Shown here piece after piece: positions 43,924 through 53,638 of a DNA stretch of 64,000 nt. The DNA lies in assembly GCA_026707945.1 (NCBI GenBank), contig JAPOVV010000054.1, positions 1-64,000 of the forward strand, read 5' to 3'. Source of the DNA: Gammaproteobacteria bacterium. GTDB lineage: Bacteria; Pseudomonadota; Gammaproteobacteria; Pseudomonadales; Azotimanducaceae. The position numbers and the translations under genes were made by a program. Each line of letters begins with the position of its first letter. Position 1 is the stretch's first letter. Below the pieces are notes generated by a model. That model was not told the DNA's origin. It made no database searches and saw only the letters and a list, made by a program, of their open reading frames with translations.

Positions 43924-44339
43924 TGGCAAAAAGGAAAAGCACACGCGTATACATCGACGATATACTGACATCAATATCCAGAATTGAAGCCTATCTCTCC
44001 GGTATCGACAAGGCGACGATGATCGAAGACTATCGTATCACTGACGGAATTGAGAGGAATATTGAGAAAGTATCCGAGGGTTCACGAAAGGGGATCCCGT
44101 AGTCATTAAGGGACATTGAAACTACCGTTCCTTGGCGACAGATTGAAGATATTGGAAACGTTTTACGCCACGCTTATGATCAGATTGATATGGATGTATT
44201 GTGGCATACCGCAAACGACGACATTCCTAAATATAAGGAAGCGCTCAGACGGATCCTTACGCTAGATCTGGAAAAGATCGATCCACCGCAAAAGCCGACG
44301 GCTATCCCCTCAACGAATAGAACTCCAACGGATAAATAA
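43923..44339 (+). pseudogene. HEPN (DUF86) protein with in-frame stop
   Basis: Partner of the MNT gene. The frame starts at ATG 43923 (RVYIDDILTSISRIEAYLSGIDK... RNIEKVSEGSRKGIP), meets TAG at 44100-44102 and continues in the same frame as WRQIEDIGNVLRHAYDQIDMDVLW and IPKYKEALRRIL to a TAA at 44337. The family motif ending in His is present as LRHAY after the stop, so a product terminated at the TAG would lack it. Readthrough aside, the system is inactive. Confidence 0.8.
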
Positions 44340-44531
44340 TGGAACGCTGATTTGGGCTCGCCCCGTTTTCAATTTGAGAATTTTCATTATTTAAAGCTGA
44401 ATATTGATCGAGTACAGTTATTTATTAGGCTTCCTTGTGTCGTTTCGTCAGATGACGTAACCGCGAGCCCGTAACGTAATTCGTCAGCCGGCCTCTTCTC
44501 TTATTCGCGCTTGAAGGCACACCTATCGACG

Positions 44532-46619
44532 CTAGAACGATCGGTTCAATGTCAATGAAACGAGAGTGTTGTCGTACGCGGGGTTATTGCGCGACATTGT
44601 TAATATGTTAGATAGCGACGTTTGAGTCACATTGTCGATTGACCAATCGCTCGCTTCATATTTTTCTATGTAGATTCTTGCATCGACCGTAATTCCGAAC
44701 GTTTCTCCAAATCTCATTCTTAGCTCAATCGATTCGTGACGAGAAATCTGGTCTGGGAAAAAGCTCGTCGAACTGTCGAAGAGCGTCTCCATCCTCGTTT
44801 GACCATCGGATAGTGTGTAATCAACAAGCATGTTTTCAACAAATTTGTTGATCGGCTCGATAGAGAGTTTCAGTCCCGCTGAGTTGACGACATTGTCCGA
44901 CGTATATGTCCAAGGCATCGACAGATCAAGGCTCTGCGAACCGTTGATCTCGGCAAATCGCCGATGCGATCCGACATGACCATCGGCGACCACTCGGTTA
45001 CCTATTTGGAGTCCGTATCCGAGCGTCAGACCACGAATTTCATTTGCAGATAGTCCTAATATGGATGCTGGATAGTCCTGTCGTTCGAGATCAACCGCTA
45101 GAGAAACGAAGTCATTTTTCCTACCGGACAGAAAACTCATACCGACGGAGCCAACGCGACGCGTCATATCTGCTTGGTGGAAACGACGGGTATTCGGATT
45201 GTTTGTCGTTACGGATTGAAACTCAGACGCATTACGCGATTCGCTTCGAAGCGTCGTAAACGATTCCCACCGATCGTTTATAGGTTGGGTGAGCTTCACT
45301 TCGAGCCCTCGAGTTTCGTTTTGCTCGACTTCCTGACTCTCTCGCGTTATCGAGTTTGACCAAATCCTCGACAATACTCGCATACTTGAATTAGGGCGAT
45401 AGTTCAAACCAAGTTCTGATTCGCGACGATTTATGTCGCCCGATCGCAAATGGCGCAATGGTCCTAGGAATAGGCCCCCTATAGCAGGGGTAAGCGCGTC
45501 CGTTGGTCGTAAATCTTTGATTTCATAAAGTAGATGGGAAGCCGAAAGCTCGAGGGTCCGAGACAATGCCATCGTCGACTGAAGTCGTCGACTGAGATAT
45601 CTGCGCTTTGCAGAGAGGAGAACAGGTTCGACATCGTCGATCAGGTTACTCAATCCGTACCTTAACGTTTGGGGTTGTGTTTCGGTTTCGCCGCGCCGCT
45701 CGTGGTATCGCAGCATGCCGTTACGCGGTAGCGACATCTTTATGTCGAATGTGTCGCTGAAATGATCGTGCGAAAAGGCATTCGCACTCTCATTTACTAG
45801 TAAACCGAAGCGATAGGGACTCTCCCACCGCAACAGTGGCTCTAAGTTATCGAATCTCGAGCGAGTTCGCGACCACGCTGTACTCAATCGAGGGTCACGA
45901 TAGGAGATTTGGATGTCATTTGTGATCGAATCCTGATCGATCGTTTTAGGGATTGCGGTGGACTGTAAAATGCCGTCGCGGAAAGTCTCTTGTACTCCTT
46001 CCTTAGAAGTAGACCTGTGTGCGAGAGAAAGCGTGACTCTTGGGATCACCTCAACAGTGATCGTCGACTCAAGAAGCCGTCTTGTCGTCGCAAGTTCGAC
46101 GAGACGATTCGCTGTCGGAAGGCTTGTAAATCCGTTCGTTTGCAGACCCTGCTGCCAATTTGAACCGAGGCTTAATTGACCGTTCGTTAGGCGAAACGGC
46201 GTGAGCGCGTCGCTCTCGGTCAAGCGACGGTATTGCTGAAACCTGAACGTAGCTTCGAGAGAGCCTTGGTTCTTGATATCAAATGCGATGTCGTTCGAAT
46301 CCAAACCGATATTGCGTGCATTCGCACTAAAAAGCCATCCGCCCGCGCCGTGGACCCCCATTTGAGCGTCCACGAGCGATCGTGTACCGGCGTGTTCGAA
46401 TGAACCATTCCGACCGAAACGGTCGGCGTCATCAGTTGTGTGAACCGAGGCTACTGAAAGTCGTCCGGTTGCACCGGAGTAGGTATCGAATTCACAGAGA
46501 AGGCACTTCCATCGCGAAACGTCTACGTTAGCGTAGTTCGTAGGGTACTCCGCTAGGACATGTACTTGAAACAGCGCACATACGATCAGGACAGCTAGTC
46601 TGAGAGTCGTGCTTTTCAT
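44532..46619 (-). CDS. mtrB: MtrB/PioB-family outer-membrane porin
   Basis: 695 residues. A signal peptide (1-23) is followed by the N-terminal CxxC (Cys39, Cys42) that marks MtrB-family porins, then a long series of amphipathic strands ending in Phe (LNRSF). It is expected to wrap the decaheme cytochrome encoded just upstream and insert it through the outer membrane. Start and stop overlap the decaheme gene by 4 nt. A partial duplicate of its 3' end lies at 43087-43560. Both dissimilatory reduction (Mtr, Dms) and iron oxidation (Mto, Pio) use such pairs. Confidence 0.9.
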   Translation of the reverse strand: MKSTTLRLAVLIVCALFQVHVLAEYPTNYANVDVSRWKCLLCEFDTYSGATGRLSVASVHTTDDADRFGRNGSFEHAGTRSLVDAQMGVHGAGGWLFSANARNIGLDSNDIAFDIKNQGSLEATFRFQQYRRLTESDALTPFRLTNGQLSLGSNWQQGLQTNGFTSLPTANRLVELATTRRLLESTITVEVIPRVTLSLAHRSTSKEGVQETFRDGILQSTAIPKTIDQDSITNDIQISYRDPRLSTAWSRTRSRFDNLEPLLRWESPYRFGLLVNESANAFSHDHFSDTFDIKMSLPRNGMLRYHERRGETETQPQTLRYGLSNLIDDVEPVLLSAKRRYLSRRLQSTMALSRTLELSASHLLYEIKDLRPTDALTPAIGGLFLGPLRHLRSGDINRRESELGLNYRPNSSMRVLSRIWSNSITRESQEVEQNETRGLEVKLTQPINDRWESFTTLRSESRNASEFQSVTTNNPNTRRFHQADMTRRVGSVGMSFLSGRKNDFVSLAVDLERQDYPASILGLSANEIRGLTLGYGLQIGNRVVADGHVGSHRRFAEINGSQSLDLSMPWTYTSDNVVNSAGLKLSIEPINKFVENMLVDYTLSDGQTRMETLFDSSTSFFPDQISRHESIELRMRFGETFGITVDARIYIEKYEASDWSIDNVTQTSLSNILTMSRNNPAYDNTLVSLTLNRSF

Positions 46620-47668
46620 CTGCGGAAGAGGTTTCCCGATGGGTGATCAGAACCATGAATCGACGAATGGCAATTGAGGCACCCTTGCGCAAACGCGAAC
46701 ATTGCATTCGGATCGCTCGTGTCCAGCTTGCCCTCTAGCGCGAGACTTCGATGCCCGAGCGAAGAATGGCAACTTTGACACAGCTGCGGCACCCGCGTCT
46801 TAAGCAACGAAGCCTGATTCGAACCATGTGGTGCGTGACAGATCGAACAATCCTCGACCACCGGCGGATGTTCCCACGTGAAAGGTCCACGCATTTCAGT
46901 ATGGCACTGGAAACACGATTCGTTCAACGACTCACCCTTGACGATCTCTTTTGATGCCACGGCAGTGCCATGTGGGTCGTGACAATCGGTACAGATGAGG
47001 TGGGAATCTTGAATCGGATGTGAACTTCGCTGCGTTAGTTCGAGCGCGACGTCCAAATGGCAAGTCATGCAGATGGAAGGTTGGTTCGCTCGAGTTCGAA
47101 TTTGGTCCACCGAATTGTGAATTTCGTGGCAATTTGCACATGCCAAATCTGCCAGTTGATGCGGGCTCGCGCGCCAGTGCATTCGGTTGTAGTCTTCGTG
47201 GCATGCGAGACAGAGTTGATTCTGGAGGTCCACCTTTGCGTTCCCTCGCTCGCCAAAATTTAGCATGGCTTCCCGCACAGCACCCTCAGGCAGGATTTTC
47301 GCGCCATGTTCCGCAAGCGGTCCATGACATGCCTCACATTGCAATCCTGCCGGCAGTTTTGATGAATCGCTGATCTCGAACGGGGTGCCTCGGAAATTCG
47401 GATGGCCGTGGATGTTGGCGAAGATCAAAGCAGTCGGGAAGGGTTCCTCCTCATCATGGCATCCCAGGCACCCATCGGCGCCGCGTCGTGAATATTCACC
47501 TGCCGCGAGTTTGTCGGCGAGCAATTGATGGATCTGCTGGTGCGTGCTGTCTTCGGCGTGCGTCCCTTCGCTTGAAATGACTGCGAAGGAAGCTACGGCA
47601 ATCACTAGGCTAACAAGACAGATGCGTGCGACACCCACTGTCGCCCCTCTTTCAAAAATCTCCCGCAC
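46616..47668 (-). CDS. mtrA: DmsE/MtrA-family decaheme c-type cytochrome
   Basis: 350 residues with a signal peptide ending near THAE and exactly ten CxxCH haem-binding motifs (CLGCH, CEACH, CLACH, CANCH, CMTCH, CTDCH, CFQCH, CSICH, CQSCH, CLNCH), the number expected for MtrA/DmsE. It should form the wire inside the MtrB porin and pass electrons between periplasm and cell surface. It overlaps the upstream diheme gene by 17 nt and the porin gene by 4 nt, so all three are one operon. No MtrC/OmcA surface cytochrome is next to it. Confidence 0.95.
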   Translation of the reverse strand: MREIFERGATVGVARICLVSLVIAVASFAVISSEGTHAEDSTHQQIHQLLADKLAAGEYSRRGADGCLGCHDEEEPFPTALIFANIHGHPNFRGTPFEISDSSKLPAGLQCEACHGPLAEHGAKILPEGAVREAMLNFGERGNAKVDLQNQLCLACHEDYNRMHWRASPHQLADLACANCHEIHNSVDQIRTRANQPSICMTCHLDVALELTQRSSHPIQDSHLICTDCHDPHGTAVASKEIVKGESLNESCFQCHTEMRGPFTWEHPPVVEDCSICHAPHGSNQASLLKTRVPQLCQSCHSSLGHRSLALEGKLDTSDPNAMFAFAQGCLNCHSSIHGSDHPSGNLFRR

Positions 47669-48260
47669 TCACGTAAAACTCGATGATCGCTTGTTTGCCC
47701 TCGGCATTGAGCGTCTCATATTTCTGTTGCATCTTCGACGACATTCTGCGTGAGCCATCATCAAAGTTCTTGAATTCCCCTTTCAGGTAATCTCGCCACT
47801 GACCCGCCATTAACGCATGATCTGACTCGGGGACGCTGCCCCCGTTGATATGGCATTTGTTGCACTTCACCTTGTGTAGTTTGGCACCTTCGGCCGCGAC
47901 TTCCCGATCATATGCCTGCTCGATCGGCATCCAGGTCTGCTGGGAGTAATACAACGCGAATGCTTCGAGTTCCGATTGTGAAAATGCTTCGATGACTTCG
48001 ATCATGTCCGTTTCTGTCCCGTCGTCTAACGTCACGCGACGTGCTTTTCTGAAATCGTTTTCGTAGGTGGTCAGAAGGTCGAGAATGGCGCTCTCTGAAA
48101 ACCCTCCGATCGACGGAATTAGAGGCTTTTCACTAACCCCTTTCTCACCATGGCATACACCGCATTCACTCTCAGCGATTTCTACGATTTTCTCTGAATC
48201 TGCTAACGTCGCTTGACTCCAAAAGCTCAATAACGTGACCGCGAAGAACCGAGTCAACAT
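47652..48260 (-). CDS. Exported diheme c-type cytochrome
   Basis: 202 residues from the ATG at 48260, which gives a clean signal peptide (ending ATLA); the frame is open to 48392 but that part is not leader-like. Two class I haem sites, CGVCHGEKG and CNKCHINGG, with likely Met ligands in later segments (HALMAGQW). The layout resembles cytochrome c4. As first gene of the operon it is the probable periplasmic electron partner of the decaheme protein. Confidence 0.88.
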   Translation of the reverse strand: MLTRFFAVTLLSFWSQATLADSEKIVEIAESECGVCHGEKGVSEKPLIPSIGGFSESAILDLLTTYENDFRKARRVTLDDGTETDMIEVIEAFSQSELEAFALYYSQQTWMPIEQAYDREVAAEGAKLHKVKCNKCHINGGSVPESDHALMAGQWRDYLKGEFKNFDDGSRRMSSKMQQKYETLNAEGKQAIIEFYVSAGDF

Positions 48261-48454
48261 ACGAGGCAGCGTTGGATAGCAAGCTATGACTCCAGAGTTG
48301 GATCTGCCAGCTACGATTCTGAACGCCACGACCAGTGTACTTTCACCATTTTTGAAATTATCCGTCGAATCCAGGTATGCTGCGAAAAACATGACTGTCG
48401 CCGACCCGTGACTGGGTGACTGAGTAGACTTTTAGTCCCGTTGTAAGTCGTAAC

Positions 48455-51400
48455 TTGAAAGCCTTCTTGAAGACGAAATTCGGCGTCGTCGGACTCGTGT
48501 GTGCGGTCGCGCTCGCCGCTTCGGCTGATGATCCATCAAACACTGAATTGACGGCCATTGATGTCGCGACGATCGCGTACGAACGCCAGCTGCAAGTGGA
48601 AATAGCTGAACAACGCGAGCTCGAAATGCGGCAAGCCTCTGCTCGCGACGCGGCTCATGCGGAAATGCCCTCTACGATGTACGCTTCGACGCCGTCGGAG
48701 CCGAACGCGGTTCCCCATGCGATGGACAGATCGAGGTGGCGAACTGATCCCATAGTCGACGTGGTCATGCCTCGTTATCTTGAAACTGTGACCGAAGCGG
48801 AATCGAAACCTATTTCGGAACGCTGGAAACGCGTTTTAAGAACCATCAAGACCGTCGAACAGTCTCGCGGTCGACACGATTTGTCGCGCACGCGATTGCG
48901 TTCAGAGCATCCAACAAGTGCGCTCTTTGGCATCCCGGCGGGGGGAGTGGCGCGTCACGACGATCGTTTGGTGATACCTTATTTTCCGTCGGCGTCAGAC
49001 CCTTCAGATCGACAGGGCTTGGTCCGCTTGCTGAACCTGTCATCGAGAGCTGGCGAGCTGACCATTGAGGCTATCGACGACGGAGGGATGAAGTCTCCAC
49101 CACTTGTGGTTTCGATCGATGCCTCGTCGGTTTTGCACCTGACCTCAACAGATCTCGAGCAAGGTAACCTAGAAAAAGGTCTGGAAGCTGGTACGGGGCC
49201 AGGGCAAGGTGCGTGGGTATTGGCGTTATCCAGTACGGTGGCGATCGAAGCACATCCATACATTCAGATGCCCGACGGTTATCTGACATCGATCAACGAC
49301 ATCTTGCCGAACGTCGACGACGCGCCTATCGTCACTTTTTACGCACCGAGTGTCGATTCGAGTCCGCTAGGTTTATTAAGGCTCGTGAATTTAAATGCGG
49401 AAACCGCAACGGTGTTGATTTCTCGCGTTGACCAAATGAGCAAGGCGAGTAAACCGGTCAAGGTTGAGTTACCAGCGCATCATGCAAGAACCTACACCAC
49501 TGACGAGCTCGCAACCGGTGCGGCGCCAGAACTCTCAGGAATTCTGAATGAAGTCGAAGGTCTTTCGCGTCTAAAAATAGAAACCGTACCAGGCGTGCTA
49601 GCGATGAGTTTCTCTGTGAACTCAGCCGGACATATGACGAATCTATCGAGCTTGGCCGAAAGTAGTGGCATGCGTTTCGTTCCACTGTTTATGTCTGCAG
49701 CCGATCCACATGGACGACGAGGATTGATCCAAGTGGTGAATCGTGAAAGTCGAGGTGGCTCAGTGAGCATTCAAGCGTTTGACGATTCCGGTCGTGCCTA
49801 CGAAACACTCTCGCTCACGATGGATGCGAACAGTAGTGTTGAAATCGATTCGAACGATCTAGAGCTAGGTAATTCATCAAAAGGACTGTCCGGCGGAACT
49901 GGTTCCGGCGATGGCAATTGGCGACTCAAGCTCTCGAGCGAATTAGACCTTGACGTTCTCGCGTTCGTGAGGACGCCGGACGGTTTGTCGACACCCATCC
50001 AAGAAACAGTGTCGCCGGTCCACAACCGCCACGACGTCTCGTGGTTCATGGCCGTGGACGATGAAGATCAAGTCGGTCTACTGCGCTTAATCAACGGTGG
50101 TCGGCGTTCGGCGAACGTAACGATTCACGGCACGGACGACAGCGGTGTACGCCGAGGAAAGGTACATTTGACCATCGAGGCTAATGCGTCTCGCACGCTT
50201 ACGTCGACCGAGTTGGAATCGGGTGGCGAAAACCTGACGGGGTTGGTTGGTAACGGGTTTGGTGGATGGCGATTAGCGGTTACCGCCGACGCCCCTATCG
50301 ATGTTATGAACCTTTTGGTCACGCCAACCGGACACCTGGTCAATCTCTCACACGCGTCATCGGTGACTTCTACAGACGAGGAAGAGACGGCGGAAAGCCT
50401 GTTCGAGTCAACTATTTCGCCCATCATCCACGGCGATTGCATCAACTGTCATGTTGTTCGCGGTTTTGCTCAGAATTCACGTCTCGTCTTTGTCACAGTT
50501 GGTGACCCGAAGCACCTAACAAAGAACCTGAACGCGTTTAAAGCGTTGTTAGACGAGGTGGGCGACGGCGGAGCCCTCATTCTGGACAGGATTCAAGGTG
50601 TTGGTCATCCCCCTGGACTTCGGATAGCCGCTGGCACAGACGAGTTCGCGGCTATGCAAAGGTTTCTCGAGTTACTCGGTCAACCGATAGTAGCGCCACC
50701 GGCCGTGACAGCGGAGACGTTGTTCGATAACGTCACGCTGGAGTCAAACCAACAAACCCTGCGACGTGCTGCGATTGTGTTCGCTGGACGCATACCCACA
50801 GACGAAGAATACGACGCGCTTGTGGAAGGCGATGAGATGAGTTTGCGTACGGCGATTCGAGGGCTGATGCAAGGTCCTGGATTTCACGATTTCCTCATTC
50901 GTGCAAGCAATGACCAGTTATTTACTGATCGCGACTTTCGAATCGTGGGCGACGACGGTGATGGTTTTGTCGAGTACGCTAGAGCACTCTACAACGCGGG
51001 TCAAGACGGCCGAACCGCGTACAACGACTACAAGCGGCAGGCACAGTACGGGTTCCGCAGAGAACCTCTTGAATTGATGGCGCACGTCGTGGAAAACGAC
51101 TTGCCGTACACGGAAATACTCACCGCTGATTACGTCATGGCGAATCCCATGACGGCAACGGCTTACGGTGCAACGACGGAATTCACGGATGAGGACGACC
51201 CGCACGAGTTCAAAGTTTCGGAAATAGTCGACTACTATCGTCGATGCGATGGCTACGATGTGGACCGGGCTGAATTAGGTTATGTCGTCGTTGACCCCGG
51301 TCCTTGTTCGACCGAGTACCCGCATGCGGGTCTCTTGAATACCAAGGTTTTTTTGCAGCGCTACCCAACGACGGCGACCAATCGCAATCGAGCGCGTTCA

Positions 51401-53632
51401 CGATGGACTTATTACCACTTTCTAGGTTTTGATATTGAGAAATCGGCTTCGCGAACTACCGATCCCGTTGCGTTGGCTGATACCAACAACCCAACGCTGG
51501 GCAACCCAGCGTGTACCGTGTGCCATACAGTACTCGACCCCGTCGCAGGCGTGTTTCAGAACTACGGTGACCGGGGCTCTTATCGGGATCAGCGGGGTGG
51601 CTTGGATGCGTTGGATCGGTTTTACAAGTACAACCCGGCTGGTCGCAACGACATTTCGGTTGAGCGACGCACACAAGAAGATTCGGCGGTAAACCTGGGA
51701 ACGGTCCGGCTGTTCGCCGACCGGGTCAACGAACTCGGTTTGAAGAACCTGCGCACGTTTGACGGCGATACGAAGTTGCACTTTGGACTAGGCGAAGTCA
51801 CCGTACGGGACATGAACGGTGATGTAGTGCATCAGTACGACGTAAGTGACGTCGTCGAGGAAGAAGATTGCGGGACCGCCTTTGCCGATGGCTACCGTCT
51901 TTGGGACTGCCAGAAATTACTCCCGTTACCGCTGGCGGTATCCACGACTGGTGACTACGAAGTACGCGTAGAAGCTTGGGTCATTGAGGAAGGTTCGACT
52001 GCGGGGAGACTACAGGCTTGGATGCCGGGACCGTTCTATCGCGATGGTGATACGTGGTATCGCGACATGCGAGAACCGGGTTTTGGTGAGGACATGCCCA
52101 CCGAATCACATAACAGTGTGAGGTGGCTTGCAGGGAAGATTGTCGAGGATGAACGATTCGCTACGGCTACGGTGGAGTTTTGGTGGCCAGCGATCATGGG
52201 CAGTGAAGTGGTCGAGCCACCGGAATATGCCGAGGACGCCGAGTCTGAGCCGACTCTGCTCGCTTCGAACGCACAATCCCAGGAAGTACAGCGGTTGGCG
52301 AGCGCATTCAGTGAGGGGATCAACGACGGTGAACCCTTCAATTTAAAGGACCTGCTAGTGGAGATCGCCCTGAGCCCGTGGTTTAGGGCTGCATCCGTTG
52401 AGAGTGACGACGAATTGCAGCGCTCGGCGGTTTCGAGAGCGGGGGCGAGGCGTCTTCTTACTCCCGCAGAGTTGGCGAGTAAGACTCTGGATCTCACAGG
52501 ATTTCAGTGGGGGAGGCACCGCGACCAGTCGTGGAGTCAACCGCACGAAGACAAACTGAGTTCACTCACGGATCCGACTCGAGGATATGGGCTACTGTAT
52601 GGTGGGATAGATTCCGATGGGATACTTGAGCGCGCGCGTGAGTTGACATCGACGATGGCGGGGGTCGCGCAAAGCCATGCGTCAGAGTCTTCTTGTCCCA
52701 TCGTAATGCGAGAACTTTTCCTCTTGCCTGAGGAGGAGCGGCTGTTATTTGAAGGTCATGACCGACGAATCACACCGAAATGGGAATTCGGTAAAAAGTT
52801 TGAAATCGACGCTGCGTCCTATGTGGATCGGCAGACGCTTACACAATCCGGACAACTGTCTGCAGGTATGCATGAAGTCGCGATGTCCTTTACAAATAAC
52901 TTCGATGACGACAACGGTGACCGGAATGTGCTTCTCTATGAACTTAGAGTCCTAAATGCGAGCGACGAGGTCGTTCATGAAGGCAGTCTCAAGGATCTTG
53001 AACCGCGCGTTGCATCCTCGGGCGCTTGCGGGATCGCGAACGCCTGGAATGAGGATACAGAGGAGCGAGACCATTTCAATCTTCACAGTACATGCTTCCC
53101 GGTGGTCGCTGAATTCAGCATTGAAACTGAAGGTTCGTACACCGTCGAAGTGGTCGCTTGGGCCGACCAGCATGGCGAGGATTTAGCGGAACTAGAGATC
53201 GTCGTGCAGTCGAACACGATGTCATCAGCTGGGGCGACGTCGATACGCGAGCAACTTGTCCGACTTTACGATCGATTGCACGGCGTTGACGTTGAGACGG
53301 ACTCTCCGGAAGTTCAAGGCGCGTATGAGTTATTTGTGAACGTATGGGAAGCGAACCTGGAAAGCGATCGTGCGAGTACGAATTTCCGAAATTGGCAAGA
53401 CATCGAATGCGATTGGGCAAGGGATCAGTATTTCCTTGAAGGGATTTTGGACGACGCTTGGGTCTATCGGGAGGATTGGGGGGACGGACGCGGACCTCGC
53501 CATGACTGGGATTGGGAGCATATCGGATCGTATTTCGGCACGGTCGATTTCCAGGACACCCAAGGTGTTGCAAGAACGTGGGTGGTCGTAATGACATACC
53601 TCTTAACGGACTATCGATATTTGTATCTGTAG
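48455..53632 (+). CDS. Giant exported haem-motif protein, DUF1592/DUF1588-like
   Basis: 1725 residues from a TTG at 48455, with a signal peptide ending LAASA. Residues about 170-650 form four tandem domains of about 110 residues with the recurrent pattern GL(V/L)RL.N......(V/I).I...DD.G......L....S..L.S.(D/E)LE.G, ending with a G.G...WRL motif and a (D/T)G.L.... segment. A CINCH motif (662-666) follows, then a region like the planctomycete DUF1592/DUF1588 proteins (GRIPTDEEYDALVEGD) with a second CTVCH (1020-1024), and two C-terminal sugar-binding-like beta domains. The DUF1501 gene follows by 6 bp. It is probably periplasmic or surface-exposed, handling polymer or redox substrates. Confidence 0.75.
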   Translation: MKAFLKTKFGVVGLVCAVALAASADDPSNTELTAIDVATIAYERQLQVEIAEQRELEMRQASARDAAHAEMPSTMYASTPSEPNAVPHAMDRSRWRTDPIVDVVMPRYLETVTEAESKPISERWKRVLRTIKTVEQSRGRHDLSRTRLRSEHPTSALFGIPAGGVARHDDRLVIPYFPSASDPSDRQGLVRLLNLSSRAGELTIEAIDDGGMKSPPLVVSIDASSVLHLTSTDLEQGNLEKGLEAGTGPGQGAWVLALSSTVAIEAHPYIQMPDGYLTSINDILPNVDDAPIVTFYAPSVDSSPLGLLRLVNLNAETATVLISRVDQMSKASKPVKVELPAHHARTYTTDELATGAAPELSGILNEVEGLSRLKIETVPGVLAMSFSVNSAGHMTNLSSLAESSGMRFVPLFMSAADPHGRRGLIQVVNRESRGGSVSIQAFDDSGRAYETLSLTMDANSSVEIDSNDLELGNSSKGLSGGTGSGDGNWRLKLSSELDLDVLAFVRTPDGLSTPIQETVSPVHNRHDVSWFMAVDDEDQVGLLRLINGGRRSANVTIHGTDDSGVRRGKVHLTIEANASRTLTSTELESGGENLTGLVGNGFGGWRLAVTADAPIDVMNLLVTPTGHLVNLSHASSVTSTDEEETAESLFESTISPIIHGDCINCHVVRGFAQNSRLVFVTVGDPKHLTKNLNAFKALLDEVGDGGALILDRIQGVGHPPGLRIAAGTDEFAAMQRFLELLGQPIVAPPAVTAETLFDNVTLESNQQTLRRAAIVFAGRIPTDEEYDALVEGDEMSLRTAIRGLMQGPGFHDFLIRASNDQLFTDRDFRIVGDDGDGFVEYARALYNAGQDGRTAYNDYKRQAQYGFRREPLELMAHVVENDLPYTEILTADYVMANPMTATAYGATTEFTDEDDPHEFKVSEIVDYYRRCDGYDVDRAELGYVVVDPGPCSTEYPHAGLLNTKVFLQRYPTTATNRNRARSRWTYYHFLGFDIEKSASRTTDPVALADTNNPTLGNPACTVCHTVLDPVAGVFQNYGDRGSYRDQRGGLDALDRFYKYNPAGRNDISVERRTQEDSAVNLGTVRLFADRVNELGLKNLRTFDGDTKLHFGLGEVTVRDMNGDVVHQYDVSDVVEEEDCGTAFADGYRLWDCQKLLPLPLAVSTTGDYEVRVEAWVIEEGSTAGRLQAWMPGPFYRDGDTWYRDMREPGFGEDMPTESHNSVRWLAGKIVEDERFATATVEFWWPAIMGSEVVEPPEYAEDAESEPTLLASNAQSQEVQRLASAFSEGINDGEPFNLKDLLVEIALSPWFRAASVESDDELQRSAVSRAGARRLLTPAELASKTLDLTGFQWGRHRDQSWSQPHEDKLSSLTDPTRGYGLLYGGIDSDGILERARELTSTMAGVAQSHASESSCPIVMRELFLLPEEERLLFEGHDRRITPKWEFGKKFEIDAASYVDRQTLTQSGQLSAGMHEVAMSFTNNFDDDNGDRNVLLYELRVLNASDEVVHEGSLKDLEPRVASSGACGIANAWNEDTEERDHFNLHSTCFPVVAEFSIETEGSYTVEVVAWADQHGEDLAELEIVVQSNTMSSAGATSIREQLVRLYDRLHGVDVETDSPEVQGAYELFVNVWEANLESDRASTNFRNWQDIECDWARDQYFLEGILDDAWVYREDWGDGRGPRHDWDWEHIGSYFGTVDFQDTQGVARTWVVVMTYLLTDYRYLYL

Positions 53633-53638
53633 GGCCGA

